From positions 1 through 64,000 of the forward strand of contig JBPCKT010000002.1 of NCBI GenBank assembly GCA_051004015.1: a stretch of DNA of 64,000 nucleotides. Direction: 5' to 3'. The notes beneath the pieces were generated by a model, which saw nothing but the letters and a program-made list of their open reading frames with translations, was not told the origin of the DNA and did not search any database. The translations under genes and the position numbers were made by a program. The DNA comes from SXOA01 sp051004015 (lineage in GTDB: Bacteria > Planctomycetota > Planctomycetia > Pirellulales > Pirellulaceae). Within the stretch, counting starts at the first letter, position 1. Each line of letters begins with the position of its first letter. Positions 52,462 to 61,113 of this stretch are shown piece by piece.

Positions 52462-52695
52462 ATGAAAACCTCGACGCATTACGAAGTCCTGGCGTCGATC
52501 TTAGCCGTGTGCGGAGCGATCGCGCTGGTGTTTGTGTACTACCCGCTACTGAATCCTGTCCAATTCCGCCTCACGCCCGGCCCGGAAATCGAGCCGTCGG
52601 TTCGCTACTTCTTTGGTACGCCCGCCGCACTCCTGATATTGGCGGCGGCGTGGCATTTCAACTGCAAGGCGATCGCAGGGAAGCGGGGGCAATAA
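52462..52695 (+). CDS. Small membrane protein, two helices
   Basis: A 77-residue protein with two hydrophobic helices, about 8-26 (VLASILAVCGAIALVFVYY) and about 53-68 (FFGTPAALLILAAAWHF), and a basic tail (KAIAGKRGQ). No family recognised. ATG at 52462 is used; a GTG at 52435 would add nine residues. The stop overlaps the next start by one base (TAATG), so the two genes are coupled. Confidence 0.65.
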   Translation: MKTSTHYEVLASILAVCGAIALVFVYYPLLNPVQFRLTPGPEIEPSVRYFFGTPAALLILAAAWHFNCKAIAGKRGQ

Positions 52696-53003
52696 TGGAT
52701 ACGTCTTTGCTGGATGCCGCGTTTCGGCTGGTATCGCCCTCACTCAGCGCCACCGATGCAGATCCCCTCGGACAACTGCGGCTGCAATTCCCCAGCGCTG
52801 GTTCGCAGATCCTGCAGGACGCCCATGCCCGCGCGAAGCGATTGGAAGAGGTCGCTATCGAGATGGCGGACCTGGCACGCGGTCCGAGTAATGACCACTC
52901 GGGACCGCCGCTGAACGAGCAGACGCTGGCCGAGCGATGCCCTGGATTCTCAGGTGAGAGTTATCACTGGGCCATCAACGATGGCTTCACCCTAACGAGG
53001 TAA
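52695..53003 (+). CDS. Hypothetical protein coupled to the small membrane protein
   Basis: A 102-residue soluble protein, no family recognised. It has LDAAFRLVSPSLSATDADPL and a helical stretch HARAKRLEEVAIEMADLARG. The ATG overlaps the upstream TAA (TAATG at 52693). Frames extending farther upstream cross repeat element A and are rejected. A one-armed remnant similar to the repeat arm (GAAGGGTTTTCGC) follows the stop near 53013. Confidence 0.6.
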   Translation: MDTSLLDAAFRLVSPSLSATDADPLGQLRLQFPSAGSQILQDAHARAKRLEEVAIEMADLARGPSNDHSGPPLNEQTLAERCPGFSGESYHWAINDGFTLTR

Positions 53004-53092
53004 GGAGTCCTCGAAGGGTTTTCGCTCGTTGTTAAGAAGCCCGCGGCGAACGAAGCGGAGAGGTTCTGGGCAGGCTGGAAGCCTGCCCCACT

Positions 53093-53416
53093 TCAGGCGG
53101 TGATCTTGCTGATCTTCACGCGGGTGAATTTTTGGCGGTGGCCGGTGCGGCGGCGGTAGTTTTTGCGGCGGCGCATCTTCTGGATGAAGATTTTCTCCCC
53201 CTTTTCCAGCGGGGAGATGACTTCCGCCGTCACGACCGCGCCCGCCAGGGTTGGCTTGCCGAGCTTGATGCTGGTGCCGTCGGAAACGACGAGAACCTGG
53301 TCGAAGGTGATGGTGGCCCCCCCTTCGAGTTCGTCGCGGAGGTCGACCTGGATTTCCTGGCCTTCTTCGACCTTATACTGCCGCCCGTCCGCGGCGATGA
53401 TGGCATACGTGTTCAT
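53093..53416 (-). CDS. rplU: 50S ribosomal protein L21
   Basis: A 107-residue 23S-binding ribosomal protein. MNTYAIIAADGRQYKVEEGQ and the basic C-terminal KMRRRKNYRRRTGHRQ are diagnostic. rpmA (L27), which usually follows, is not present downstream; the next 90 bases are non-coding and then a gene on the other strand ends. The ATG at 53416 starts just after repeat copy B and weak ribosome-binding sequence. Confidence 0.96.
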   Translation of the reverse strand: MNTYAIIAADGRQYKVEEGQEIQVDLRDELEGGATITFDQVLVVSDGTSIKLGKPTLAGAVVTAEVISPLEKGEKIFIQKMRRRKNYRRRTGHRQKFTRVKISKITA

Positions 53417-53501
53417 GGAAAGTCCCGGTCCGGCTGCGAAAGGGAGGCTGGAAACGCCCGATTTTAGCAGGCTGGGGGAGGGTCGTCGAGGGCCGGAACT
53501 A

Positions 53502-53578
53502 GGGGTCGGGAAGGGTTTTCGAGCGTCTCTCATGCGGCCCTGAGATAGCGCATTTTCGCGAAAACTCTTCCCGACCCC
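53502..53578. repeat. 77-base inverted-repeat element, copy B
   Basis: Arms of 20 bases GGGGTCGGGAAGGGTTTTCG and CGAAAACTCTTCCCGACCCC, complementary except the same single G-T position as copy A. The 37-base interior differs from copy A. It ends two bases after the uppP stop codon. Confidence 0.9.
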
Positions 53579-53580
53579 AG

Positions 53581-54381
53581 TCACCCCCGATAGAGACTCC
53601 AGCTTTGCCAGGCCAGGACCGCAACACCCAGCAGGATGCAGTACCAGGCGAAATATTGCATGCGGCCGCGCTCTAGCCAGCGGTTCAGGCACCAGAGGGT
53701 CGCGAGGCCGACCACGAACGATACAGCCGCCCCAAGGAGCATGTGGGAAAACGGGGTCGAGAGCTTGCCTTCCTGCCAGAAATCGAAAACTTCCAACGTC
53801 CCCGCACCCGCGATGACGGGAATGGCCATGAGAAACGAGAACGCGGCCGCCGAACCGCGCGTGAGCCCTACGCCGACACCCGTCGCAATTGTCGAGCCGC
53901 TTCGCGACAGCCCGGGGAGAATCGCCGCGGCCTGGCTGATTCCAATCCAAAGGGACTGTGTGATTGTCATCTGCGGATATTCCACATTTCCTGGCGGTTT
54001 ATAGGACAAGTAGAGGAGAGCCGCACCAGTGACCGGAAACATCGCACCAGCAAGCCACACGTTTTCCAGGATGTGTTCGCAGAACTTTTTGACGGGGAGC
54101 CCCACGAGGACCGCCGGAATTGTGGCCACGATGAGCATCCCGATAACTTGCCGGTCTGTCGTCAGCAGCCGCCAGATTCGCCGGTGGTAGAAGGCGAGAA
54201 TGGAGAACAAGGTGCCGACGTGCAGCACGATGATGAGGTCGCCAATGTCCGGAGGTTTGCTGCCGCGCTCCCGCATCCAATGGCTCACGACAACGAGATG
54301 TCCGTCGGAACTAATAGGCAGGAATTCGGTGACGCCTTGCACGACTGCCAGAATCAGAATTTCAGCAAGGGAAAACTGCAT
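53581..54381 (-). CDS. uppP: Undecaprenyl-diphosphatase (BacA/UppP family)
   Basis: A 266-residue polytopic membrane enzyme that recycles undecaprenyl pyrophosphate for wall and polysaccharide synthesis. The family motif (E/Q)xxxE is QGVTE in VVQGVTEFLPISSDGH; the usual SSTGH is SSDGH here. The second motif PGLSRSGST is intact. About eight membrane segments are predicted from hydrophobic stretches. No wall-synthesis gene is adjacent. Confidence 0.92.
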   Translation of the reverse strand: MQFSLAEILILAVVQGVTEFLPISSDGHLVVVSHWMRERGSKPPDIGDLIIVLHVGTLFSILAFYHRRIWRLLTTDRQVIGMLIVATIPAVLVGLPVKKFCEHILENVWLAGAMFPVTGAALLYLSYKPPGNVEYPQMTITQSLWIGISQAAAILPGLSRSGSTIATGVGVGLTRGSAAAFSFLMAIPVIAGAGTLEVFDFWQEGKLSTPFSHMLLGAAVSFVVGLATLWCLNRWLERGRMQYFAWYCILLGVAVLAWQSWSLYRG

Positions 54382-54533
54382 CTACGAGTTTACATCGCGC
54401 CTGGACGGTGGGATTTGCTAGCCTCCCCTTTGCGATTCACAGGGGACCGGCATAATCGGAATTGCGGCCGCGAAGCCGCAGTTTACCGCTCTATTGGGGG
54501 GTGTTTTGTGCCGCTGCGGCAAAAGGAGGAACA

Positions 54534-55418
54534 ATGTTTCGCAACCTAAATCCATACATACTAAGCATTTCCGGTCGCCAAGGAGAACTGCTCGAAATCG
54601 CTCTGACGTACCGCTTCACAGGGCTTACCATCGACATTCGAGAGGTCGCCGACAAGGCCAAGGCCTTGGGAATGGAGGCGGCGAACAAGTTTCTGCTGAG
54701 TGCCCGCGTGAAGATTGGCGGATTTGAATTGCCGGTGCGGTTCGCCGCGCCCGAAGCTGACTTCAAAACCGACCTGGTAGGGCTCAAGCCGATCCTCGAT
54801 GCGGCGACGGCCCTGGCGGCCAATCGCTGCTACCTCACCATTCAACCGACCAGCGACGAATTGCCGTTCCACGAGAATTTTAAGTTCCTGGCGGGCCGGT
54901 TGAAGGAAGTCGCTGCGGTTTTGGCAGAGCGGGGAATCAAGCTCGGTCTGCGGCTGCTGGCGGGGGAAGCACATCGCAACAACGGCGGTTATCAATTTAT
55001 TTGCCAGGCCGATCCGCTGGTGATGTTCATCCAGACCATCGGGGCGGACAACGTCGGTCTGTGGCTGGACACGTGGAACTGGCAAGTCGGCGGCGGAAGT
55101 GCGGAAAAACTGCGGGCCTTCTCCGGCGAACAGATCGTCGCCGTGGAGTTATCGGACATTCCGGCCGGCGCGGACCTGGCGACCATCACCGAAGAGCAAC
55201 GGCTGCTGCCGGGCGAAGGAGGCCAGATTGATTCCGCCGCCTATCTCGCTACGCTGCAAGAGATGGGCTTTGACGGCCCCGTCTCGGCTGCGGTACATCC
55301 CGCCACCGTCGCCGGAACGAAGCGCGAAGCCCTCGTCAAGAGAGCTGCTGAATCGCTCGACATCGCGATGCAAGCTGCCGGCATCGGCGGCGGTGCCACG
55401 CTGGCGGGCGCGAAGTAG
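54534..55418 (+). CDS. Sugar phosphate isomerase/epimerase family TIM-barrel protein
   Basis: A 294-residue xylose-isomerase-like TIM barrel. Strand-like segments include GLTIDIREVADKAK, RCYLTIQPTSDELP, IKLGLRLLAGE, NVGLWLDTWNWQVGG and IVAVELSDIP. Metal-binding residues are not certain. AAGGAGGA precedes the ATG at 54534, a strong ribosome-binding site. The substrate is unknown. Eight bases separate it from the next gene, so they may form an operon. Confidence 0.82.
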   Translation: MFRNLNPYILSISGRQGELLEIALTYRFTGLTIDIREVADKAKALGMEAANKFLLSARVKIGGFELPVRFAAPEADFKTDLVGLKPILDAATALAANRCYLTIQPTSDELPFHENFKFLAGRLKEVAAVLAERGIKLGLRLLAGEAHRNNGGYQFICQADPLVMFIQTIGADNVGLWLDTWNWQVGGGSAEKLRAFSGEQIVAVELSDIPAGADLATITEEQRLLPGEGGQIDSAAYLATLQEMGFDGPVSAAVHPATVAGTKREALVKRAAESLDIAMQAAGIGGGATLAGAK

Positions 55419-55426
55419 AATTTCCC

Positions 55427-56395
55427 ATGTTCCACTACGACCGCGGATTAAAGCTGACCAGCATCGATCTCGCGGTCGATTTTCGCCGCCGCCAACCGCG
55501 GGGTTTCATCTCGCACGCGCATACGGACCATATGGCGAAGCACGAGCTGGCCTTCTGCACGCCAGCGACGGCGGCGCTCTATCAGTTCCGATTTGGCGTA
55601 CGCCCTGTCCGAACCATGCCGTTCGGCGTCGCTCAGAAGTGGAACGAGATGGAACTAACCGCGCTCCCTGCCGGACATGTCCTCGGCTCCGCGATGCTGC
55701 TCGCTTCCGACGGCAACGAGCGGCTGCTGTATACAGGGGACTTTAAGCTTGGCCCATCGGCTACTTCGGAACAGGCCAGTCCGCCAAAGGCCGATGTGCT
55801 CGTGATGGAAAGCACGTTCGGCGACCCCAAGTATCGCCTGCCGCCGAGGGAAGAGGTCGTCGCCGAGCTGCTGCGGATTGTGACCGAGGCATTGGACCGC
55901 GGCTGCACGCCGGTCATTCAGGCCTACGTGCTGGGGAAGGCCCAGGAGGTGACGAAGATTCTGACCAGTGCCGGAATCCGCGTGCTGCAGCATCCGCTGG
56001 TCTTTCAGGTGAGCCAGGTGTATGAGCAGCACAACTGCTGGCTCGGCGATTATGGAGAGTACCGCGACGAAGAAGGGCCCGGACAGTGCGCCGTCGTCGT
56101 GCCCCCGATGACGCAAAAAGCCGCGCGGCTGCGAGGGATTCCCAGCCCCACCACCATCGCCGTCACCGGCTGGGCGATGGACCCAGGGGCTAGATTCAGG
56201 CTGCGAGTGGACTACGCCATACCGCTCTCCGACCACGCCGATTACGACGACCTCATCGCCTGCGTCGAGCTCGTCCAGCCGCACATCATCTACTGCACCC
56301 ACGGCCCCGAAAGCTTCGTCGGCCGGCTGCAGAAGCTCGGACACAACGCCCATCTCCTTTCCGCTGGGCGGCAACTCTGGCTGAAGTTCGCGTAA
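55427..56395 (+). CDS. MBL-fold (beta-CASP-type) exonuclease
   Basis: A 322-residue metallo-beta-lactamase nuclease. The metal motif SHAHTDH opens the core, and PAGHVLGSAML, LLYTGDFKLG, VMESTFGDPKY, SDHADYDDL and YCTHGPE follow in the order of DNA/RNA-processing beta-CASP enzymes. Proteins of this type often accompany ATP-dependent DNA ligases, but none is present here. DNA versus RNA substrate cannot be told. Confidence 0.88.
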   Translation: MFHYDRGLKLTSIDLAVDFRRRQPRGFISHAHTDHMAKHELAFCTPATAALYQFRFGVRPVRTMPFGVAQKWNEMELTALPAGHVLGSAMLLASDGNERLLYTGDFKLGPSATSEQASPPKADVLVMESTFGDPKYRLPPREEVVAELLRIVTEALDRGCTPVIQAYVLGKAQEVTKILTSAGIRVLQHPLVFQVSQVYEQHNCWLGDYGEYRDEEGPGQCAVVVPPMTQKAARLRGIPSPTTIAVTGWAMDPGARFRLRVDYAIPLSDHADYDDLIACVELVQPHIIYCTHGPESFVGRLQKLGHNAHLLSAGRQLWLKFA

Positions 56396-56610
56396 AGCTG
56401 TAGCGGTTGTTCGGCCTCGTTCGACTTCAGTCGCCGCTCCAAGTTCTACTCCTGGCGGATATGCCGGATGTTTCGCGGCACATGCCAGCCGCTGCCGCTA
56501 TCACCGGTCATTTCGCTGCAATCGGCCGGTCGCGGCGGACGATGGAAAGTACCAGCGTGGATTTTCCGCGCGCCGCGGGAGGATGCCCGCCACGTTCTCG
56601 GGGATGAGAT

Positions 56611-57966
56611 ATGCCTCAGCCGCAGCGAAGTCCGCAAGCACTCTACGCCGCCGTCATTCTGGCGGCTGTGGTGGCGGTGATTGTCGTGGCTCGCCGTCAG
56701 CAGGTTCAACCGCCCACGCCACCTCGAAGAGCGGCACCTGCATTGGCCAACGCCCGGGCGCATCAACCGCGTGAGCCGCGGCCGCTGGTGATTGCGGAAC
56801 GACTTTCGCCGGTCCTTTCGGCAAAGTCCGCTGGTGGCGGCGAAGTTCCCGCCGGCTTTCCCGCGGAGGAGAGCGGCGACGTTGGGCCTATCACTTCGGA
56901 AGAGGCCAGCGTCTATGGGCCGCGGGCGGAAACACCGACGGCACCCGTCCCCGGCATCCAACGACTCGCTCCCGTGGAAGTCGAAGATGCCGGCGAGCCA
57001 ACAACTACAAGTTCTGATCGTACCCCTGCGACAGAATCACCCGCAGCGCCTCTAGCGCACCGGCCCATTGACGCCGAGGCAATGCGTCCTGTTCTGCAGC
57101 AGGCCGCCCAGCTCAATCGTCAGGCGGAGGCGCTGGCTCGACGCGGAGCGTACTACCTGGCCCGCAATCTGACCATTCAGTCCCTCCGCATGATTGCCGA
57201 AGCTCTCGACTTGCAAACCGGCAATGGGGAACATACGGCCGCATTGGCCAATGCTCTGACGGCTCTGCGGGAAGCGGGAGACTTTCAGTCGCGGTCCAGC
57301 GAGGATTCCACCGTCAACGTGCCGCTCGTCGTCGCCGGCCACCGCACGCCGGTGCTGCGGCAGCAGAATCCGGAGGGCCTGTCCGCCGTTGCCGCCCAGC
57401 AGCAGTATTACAACTTCGCCCGTCAACAGCTCGTCATGGCAGCCGGAGGACAGTCAGTCGCCTCGCACTCGCTGTGCAACATGGGAAAGCTCCAATCCAG
57501 AATGGGCGAAGGGACTGCGCCGCAGCAAGCGAATCTCGCGCGGGCGATGGTCTACCAACAAGCGGCTCTCGCCGTTGACGGCCGCAATTTTCCGGCGGCG
57601 AATGAGCTGGGGAGCATCTTCGCCATTTTCGGACAACTCCCGGAAGCCCGCCGCATCCTGCAGCATGGCGTTGGCACCGTCTCCAACCCCGAAGGATGGC
57701 ATAGCCTGGCTAACGTTCATGATCGGCTGGGAGAAGCGGAACAGGCCGCCCACGCCCGCAAGCAGCTCGAATTGTTGACCGGTGGGGCAGGGGGGCCGCG
57801 GCCGAAAGTCGAATGGGTCAGCCCCGAGGTCTTCGCCGGCAACCAGCCCGCTGCTTCGGCGACAGCGGCGGCCGCTTCAACAGCCCCGAAGAGCGACCAT
57901 CGCTCCGCCGACAGCCGCCCGAAGCAGAAGGAAACGTGGCTCTCTCCCTTCGGCACCAAGAGGTGA
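56611..57966 (+). CDS. Membrane-anchored TPR-like protein of the exopolysaccharide locus
   Basis: A 451-residue protein with one N-terminal transmembrane helix (about 12-27), a Pro/Ala-rich linker to about 140, then helical repeats of TPR/Sel1-like type (HSLCNMGKLQSRMGEG, ANELGSIFAIFGQLPEARR, WHSLANVHDRLGEAEQ). It lies four bases before the Wza-type export gene, so they are co-transcribed. It probably organises the export apparatus; this is inference. Confidence 0.78.
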   Translation: MPQPQRSPQALYAAVILAAVVAVIVVARRQQVQPPTPPRRAAPALANARAHQPREPRPLVIAERLSPVLSAKSAGGGEVPAGFPAEESGDVGPITSEEASVYGPRAETPTAPVPGIQRLAPVEVEDAGEPTTTSSDRTPATESPAAPLAHRPIDAEAMRPVLQQAAQLNRQAEALARRGAYYLARNLTIQSLRMIAEALDLQTGNGEHTAALANALTALREAGDFQSRSSEDSTVNVPLVVAGHRTPVLRQQNPEGLSAVAAQQQYYNFARQQLVMAAGGQSVASHSLCNMGKLQSRMGEGTAPQQANLARAMVYQQAALAVDGRNFPAANELGSIFAIFGQLPEARRILQHGVGTVSNPEGWHSLANVHDRLGEAEQAAHARKQLELLTGGAGGPRPKVEWVSPEVFAGNQPAASATAAAASTAPKSDHRSADSRPKQKETWLSPFGTKR

Positions 57967-57970
57967 AACC

Positions 57971-59287
57971 ATGCAATCCCCCGCGACACGGCTCATCGGT
58001 CTCGCCTGCTCCGCATTAGCGATGGGCGCGATGTGCATGTTATTGGCGCCATCGGGCTCGCAGTGCCAGTTGCCGTCTTTGGAACAGCGTGCCAGCTTGT
58101 CCGAGGCTGCGACTGCCCAAACCCGCTCGAGCCGCATCTCACGAATTCCCGTCGAATTGAACGACCCTCCGACGATTGCCCTTTGTCAGGCGCAAGAGGA
58201 AGTCACCCCGGTCAGCCCGGCCGATGTCCATTTCCATGCTTGCAACGGCGTGGCGGCCTGCGGCAGCGCATGTGTTCGGCGGATTGACGGCGTGGACTGC
58301 AACTTCGGCGACGGCTGCGGCGAAACGCGCTGGAAGCAGTGGGGTCAGATTCCGTGGCAGCACCTGGGCCCTGGCGAATACATCGGCCCGCCCCGGATGG
58401 CGGACGTGCCTGTCTACCTCGTGCGCGTGGACGATCTGATCGAGTTTCGCTATGTCGCCACGCGATTTCAGAGCGGCAAGCAGTACCGAATCCAGGCGGG
58501 CGACGAGTTCAAGATTGAGTCCCTCGTCGATCCCAATATCAACCGCACCGTCGTCGTCCAGCCCGACGGCAGCATCACCCTGATGCTGCTCGACCAGGTG
58601 CAGGCCGTGCGGCTCACCATTCCCGAGCTCACCGCGCTGCTCAAGGAGAAGTACAAAGAGTTCTACAAGATCTTTGACCTCACCGTCTCGCCGGTGAAGA
58701 CCAACACGCGGCTCGACGACCTGCTGGCCGCGGTCAACAACCGCTTCAACGCAGGCGGCCAGGGGCAGCAAGTCAAAGTGGCCGCGGACGGGACCATTTC
58801 GCTGACCAAGATCGGCAAGGTCCCCGCCCAAGGTCTTTCGCTGGACGAATTGGCCGCCGAGGTCAACGCCCGCTATGCCGAGTATGTGGAAGGCCTGGAA
58901 ACCACGCCCATTCTCGTCCAGCGTGCTCCCCACTTTCTGTACGTTCTCGGCGACGTCAAGCTGGGCGGCCGCTTTCAAATGGACCGCCCGACCACAGTCA
59001 TGCAGGCCCTGGCCATGGCCAACGGCATCAATAACGGCGGCAACCTTCGCCAGGTCGTGGTCTTTCGCCGGGCCGAAGACTGGCGGCTGATCGCGACAAA
59101 GCTCGATATCCGGGGAGCGGTCTACGGGACACGGCCGACGCCCGCGGACGAAATCTTTCTGCGGGACAGCGACATCGTGCTGGTTCCCAAGTCCTCCATC
59201 AAGCGGACGGACGACCTGATCGAGCTGATCATGACCAACGGCGTATACCGCGTGTTCCCAGTCCAGTTCGGCCAGCAGAATTTCTAG
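57971..59287 (+). CDS. Polysaccharide biosynthesis/export (Wza-like) protein
   Basis: A 438-residue secreted outer-membrane-type protein. A signal peptide (about 1-30) is followed by a Cys-rich region (CNGVAACGSACVRRIDGVDC). The polysaccharide export domain contains YRIQAGDEFKIESLVDPNINRTVVVQPDGSITLMLL, in which the core motif GDEFKI...VQPDGSI is typical, and an SLBB-like region (VLGDVKLGGRFQM). The ATG at 57971 gives the signal peptide. No glycosyltransferases are in this window. Confidence 0.88.
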   Translation: MQSPATRLIGLACSALAMGAMCMLLAPSGSQCQLPSLEQRASLSEAATAQTRSSRISRIPVELNDPPTIALCQAQEEVTPVSPADVHFHACNGVAACGSACVRRIDGVDCNFGDGCGETRWKQWGQIPWQHLGPGEYIGPPRMADVPVYLVRVDDLIEFRYVATRFQSGKQYRIQAGDEFKIESLVDPNINRTVVVQPDGSITLMLLDQVQAVRLTIPELTALLKEKYKEFYKIFDLTVSPVKTNTRLDDLLAAVNNRFNAGGQGQQVKVAADGTISLTKIGKVPAQGLSLDELAAEVNARYAEYVEGLETTPILVQRAPHFLYVLGDVKLGGRFQMDRPTTVMQALAMANGINNGGNLRQVVVFRRAEDWRLIATKLDIRGAVYGTRPTPADEIFLRDSDIVLVPKSSIKRTDDLIELIMTNGVYRVFPVQFGQQNF

Positions 59288-59295
59288 GCCCAATT

Positions 59296-59817
59296 CTATC
59301 GGCTGCCGCTCCGCTTCACGCCGGCATGTGCCATGCGGGCTTTGAGGATGACCTGGCGGAAGGACTCGGGGCGGGAGACCCCTTCCAGGCGAAACGTCTC
59401 GACGTTGCCCAGCTTGAAGACGAGGTCGCCGGCGTTGTACCAGTCCTGGCCGGGCAGGATATCGAGTTGCACGCTGTCGAATCGATCCAGGTCCACGCTG
59501 CGATCATTTCTGGCTTGTATTCCCCGCTGCACAATCACTCGGCGGTTCGTCACGGTATATCGCTGCCCGACGAACGGGGCGATGCGGTACAGATAAATCG
59601 CCAAGGCAATCGGAATGGAGAGCAGCGCGATCAAGTTGCCGAGCCGGAAGATGTAAATATCCGGGAACCGCATGGAGTACTGCATCCCCAGGAACCTGCC
59701 GATTCCATACGCGGCATTGGAGGGCCAAACGGTCATGATCGTCGATTCGCTGATGCTCGACGGAGCGACGCCAGAGATGGGAGTATGGATTTCCGGGAGT
59801 GCGGCAGTCGTGGTCAC
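59296..59817 (-). CDS. PH-domain (bPH2-like) membrane protein
   Basis: A 173-residue protein. It has a membrane segment (LGNLIALLSIPIALAIYLY) followed by a bacterial PH domain typical of YdbS/DUF304 proteins (YTVTNRRVIVQRG, DLDRFDSVQLD). Family members are membrane-associated and of unknown function. GTG at 59817 is preferred to a TTG at 59847. It lies convergent with the Wza-like gene with an eight-base gap. Confidence 0.75.
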   Translation of the reverse strand: MTTTAALPEIHTPISGVAPSSISESTIMTVWPSNAAYGIGRFLGMQYSMRFPDIYIFRLGNLIALLSIPIALAIYLYRIAPFVGQRYTVTNRRVIVQRGIQARNDRSVDLDRFDSVQLDILPGQDWYNAGDLVFKLGNVETFRLEGVSRPESFRQVILKARMAHAGVKRSGSR

Positions 59818-59910
59818 GAGGTTAAGCCTGTCGGGTAGGAGCCTCAAGTTTCAAGCTAAAAATGTACCAGACATTGGCGGGCGTGCCAGCCGGGTATTCT
59901 GGACCAGCGC

Positions 59911-60273
59911 TCATCGCCAATGATTCAGAATGATGAACTGATTGGTGATTGGAACGCCTGATTTGATCAGCTTTTGAATGGCCAGACTGATTTGTTGCGG
60001 CGACATGTCTCTGCGCTGATCGTCATCTCGTCTCACAATGAAGATGCCAGGATGCACACCGCCTGACTGGCGGATGAGCACATGTAAGTGGTCAAAATCG
60101 CGGTGATTATAGGAAATCAAGACTCGATCTTCGCGAATGCAGTGTGTCTGATGCACGGCATCTTGATCACCGCCCAGCCCAACATCGCCGGGGACTTGTG
60201 CGTCGTGCCCATCTCGCCGCAACGCCTGGATCAATCGGCCTGAAATGGCATCGTCATCCAGGTAGAGTTTCAC
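59911..60273 (-). CDS. DUF5615 PIN-like toxin candidate
   Basis: A 120-residue protein with acidic residues placed as in PIN-like nucleases: LYLDDDAISGRL, GHDAQVPGDVGLGG, DRVLISYNHRDFDHL. It starts at GTG overlapping the stop of the upstream DUF433 gene by four bases (GTGA). Together they match a DUF433/DUF5615 toxin-antitoxin-like pair. RNase activity is inferred from the family. Confidence 0.8.
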   Translation of the reverse strand: MKLYLDDDAISGRLIQALRRDGHDAQVPGDVGLGGDQDAVHQTHCIREDRVLISYNHRDFDHLHVLIRQSGGVHPGIFIVRRDDDQRRDMSPQQISLAIQKLIKSGVPITNQFIILNHWR

Positions 60274-60620
60274 GACCGGTTAATCCGCGCGATTTCCTGA
60301 GGGCTAATCGGCTTGGGGGTCGGATGGTATTTGTAGCCCGGTTCGTTCATTCCCTGTGCCTCCGCCAGTGCTTCTTCCCGGCGAAAATCTTCGGCAATTT
60401 CCGGAGGATTGGACTGGCAATAGGCGATCGCTTCGCGGACCGCTTCGAGGGGCAGGTCGTAATCGGCGGCAATCTCTTCCGGCGTCATCGGATCTGCGTC
60501 GCTCATGAAGCGGCCATAGAGCGTGCGGGCATGGATGCCTCGTCCTTTGACGGCAAGCTGCTTGTAGGACGAGCCGGGGTCCCGGGCCAGGAAAACGTAC
60601 TGGGTTGCGACGGTGCTCAT
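60270..60620 (-). CDS. DUF433 antitoxin-like protein
   Basis: A 116-residue protein with the DUF433 core: VKGRGIHARTLYGRFM, MTPEEIAADYDLPLEAVREAIAYCQSN. This helix-turn-helix-like domain is often found beside DUF5615 or PIN toxins as antitoxin and autorepressor. The ATG at 60620 is family-like; the longer open frame is not. It overlaps the toxin start by four bases. Confidence 0.82.
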   Translation of the reverse strand: MSTVATQYVFLARDPGSSYKQLAVKGRGIHARTLYGRFMSDADPMTPEEIAADYDLPLEAVREAIAYCQSNPPEIAEDFRREEALAEAQGMNEPGYKYHPTPKPISPQEIARINRS

Positions 60621-60672
60621 AGTCCAATTATGCCTCATTGAAGAGCATTGATCAAATGCCAGTCGCATGGAT

Positions 60673-61113
60673 TCAAGACAATGGTTTTGCCTGAATCTTG
60701 GCCAAATAGGTCGCAACGCCCTCGCGAATCGTGCGCTCTTGTTCCATTCCGACGCATTTCTCCAGAGCAGACTGAAGCTGGCGTGCGCGTTCGACAGACG
60801 TGCGAGCACCCGCCGTCGTTTCCACCGGGCCAGGATGCAAATCGTAGTCCGCCTTGATTCGATCTGAATGGAGACTACCGAGCAGCGAACCAGCGCTGGC
60901 CGCCTCGGGATTTCCGGAATTCAGAAGACAGTGCTGAACATAAACGTGGATGTTCGCATTCCGCGGCGGCCTGATATCGAGACCTTCCAGGAAAGCCTTC
61001 GCGAGATGAAATCCGCCGTAATAGGCCCGGCCAACGATAGTTCGGCAAGAAGCTGGATCGTGGAAAATGGCCGCGAGCTTCCCGGCAAGCTGGATGAAGT
61101 CTGCGGCGGTCAT
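60673..61113 (-). CDS. HEPN-domain protein, probable RNase toxin
   Basis: A 146-residue alpha-helical protein. The HEPN active-site motif Rx4-6H is seen as R29-AYYGGF-H36 in VGRAYYGGFHLAKAFL, in the HEPN-type context. Later helices are LLNSGNPEAASAGSLLGSLH and a C-terminal bundle. HEPN proteins commonly pair with MNT nucleotidyltransferases, but the adjacent gene is not one. The ATG at 61113 overlaps the upstream TGA (ATGA). Ribonuclease activity is inferred. Confidence 0.78.
   Translation of the reverse strand: MTAADFIQLAGKLAAIFHDPASCRTIVGRAYYGGFHLAKAFLEGLDIRPPRNANIHVYVQHCLLNSGNPEAASAGSLLGSLHSDRIKADYDLHPGPVETTAGARTSVERARQLQSALEKCVGMEQERTIREGVATYLAKIQAKPLS

Noticed and set aside
52131..52694. 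N-terminal extension of the 52695 gene through repeat A
   Set aside because: The upstream frame crosses the inverted repeat and a coupled membrane-protein gene; the TAATG junction gives a better start.
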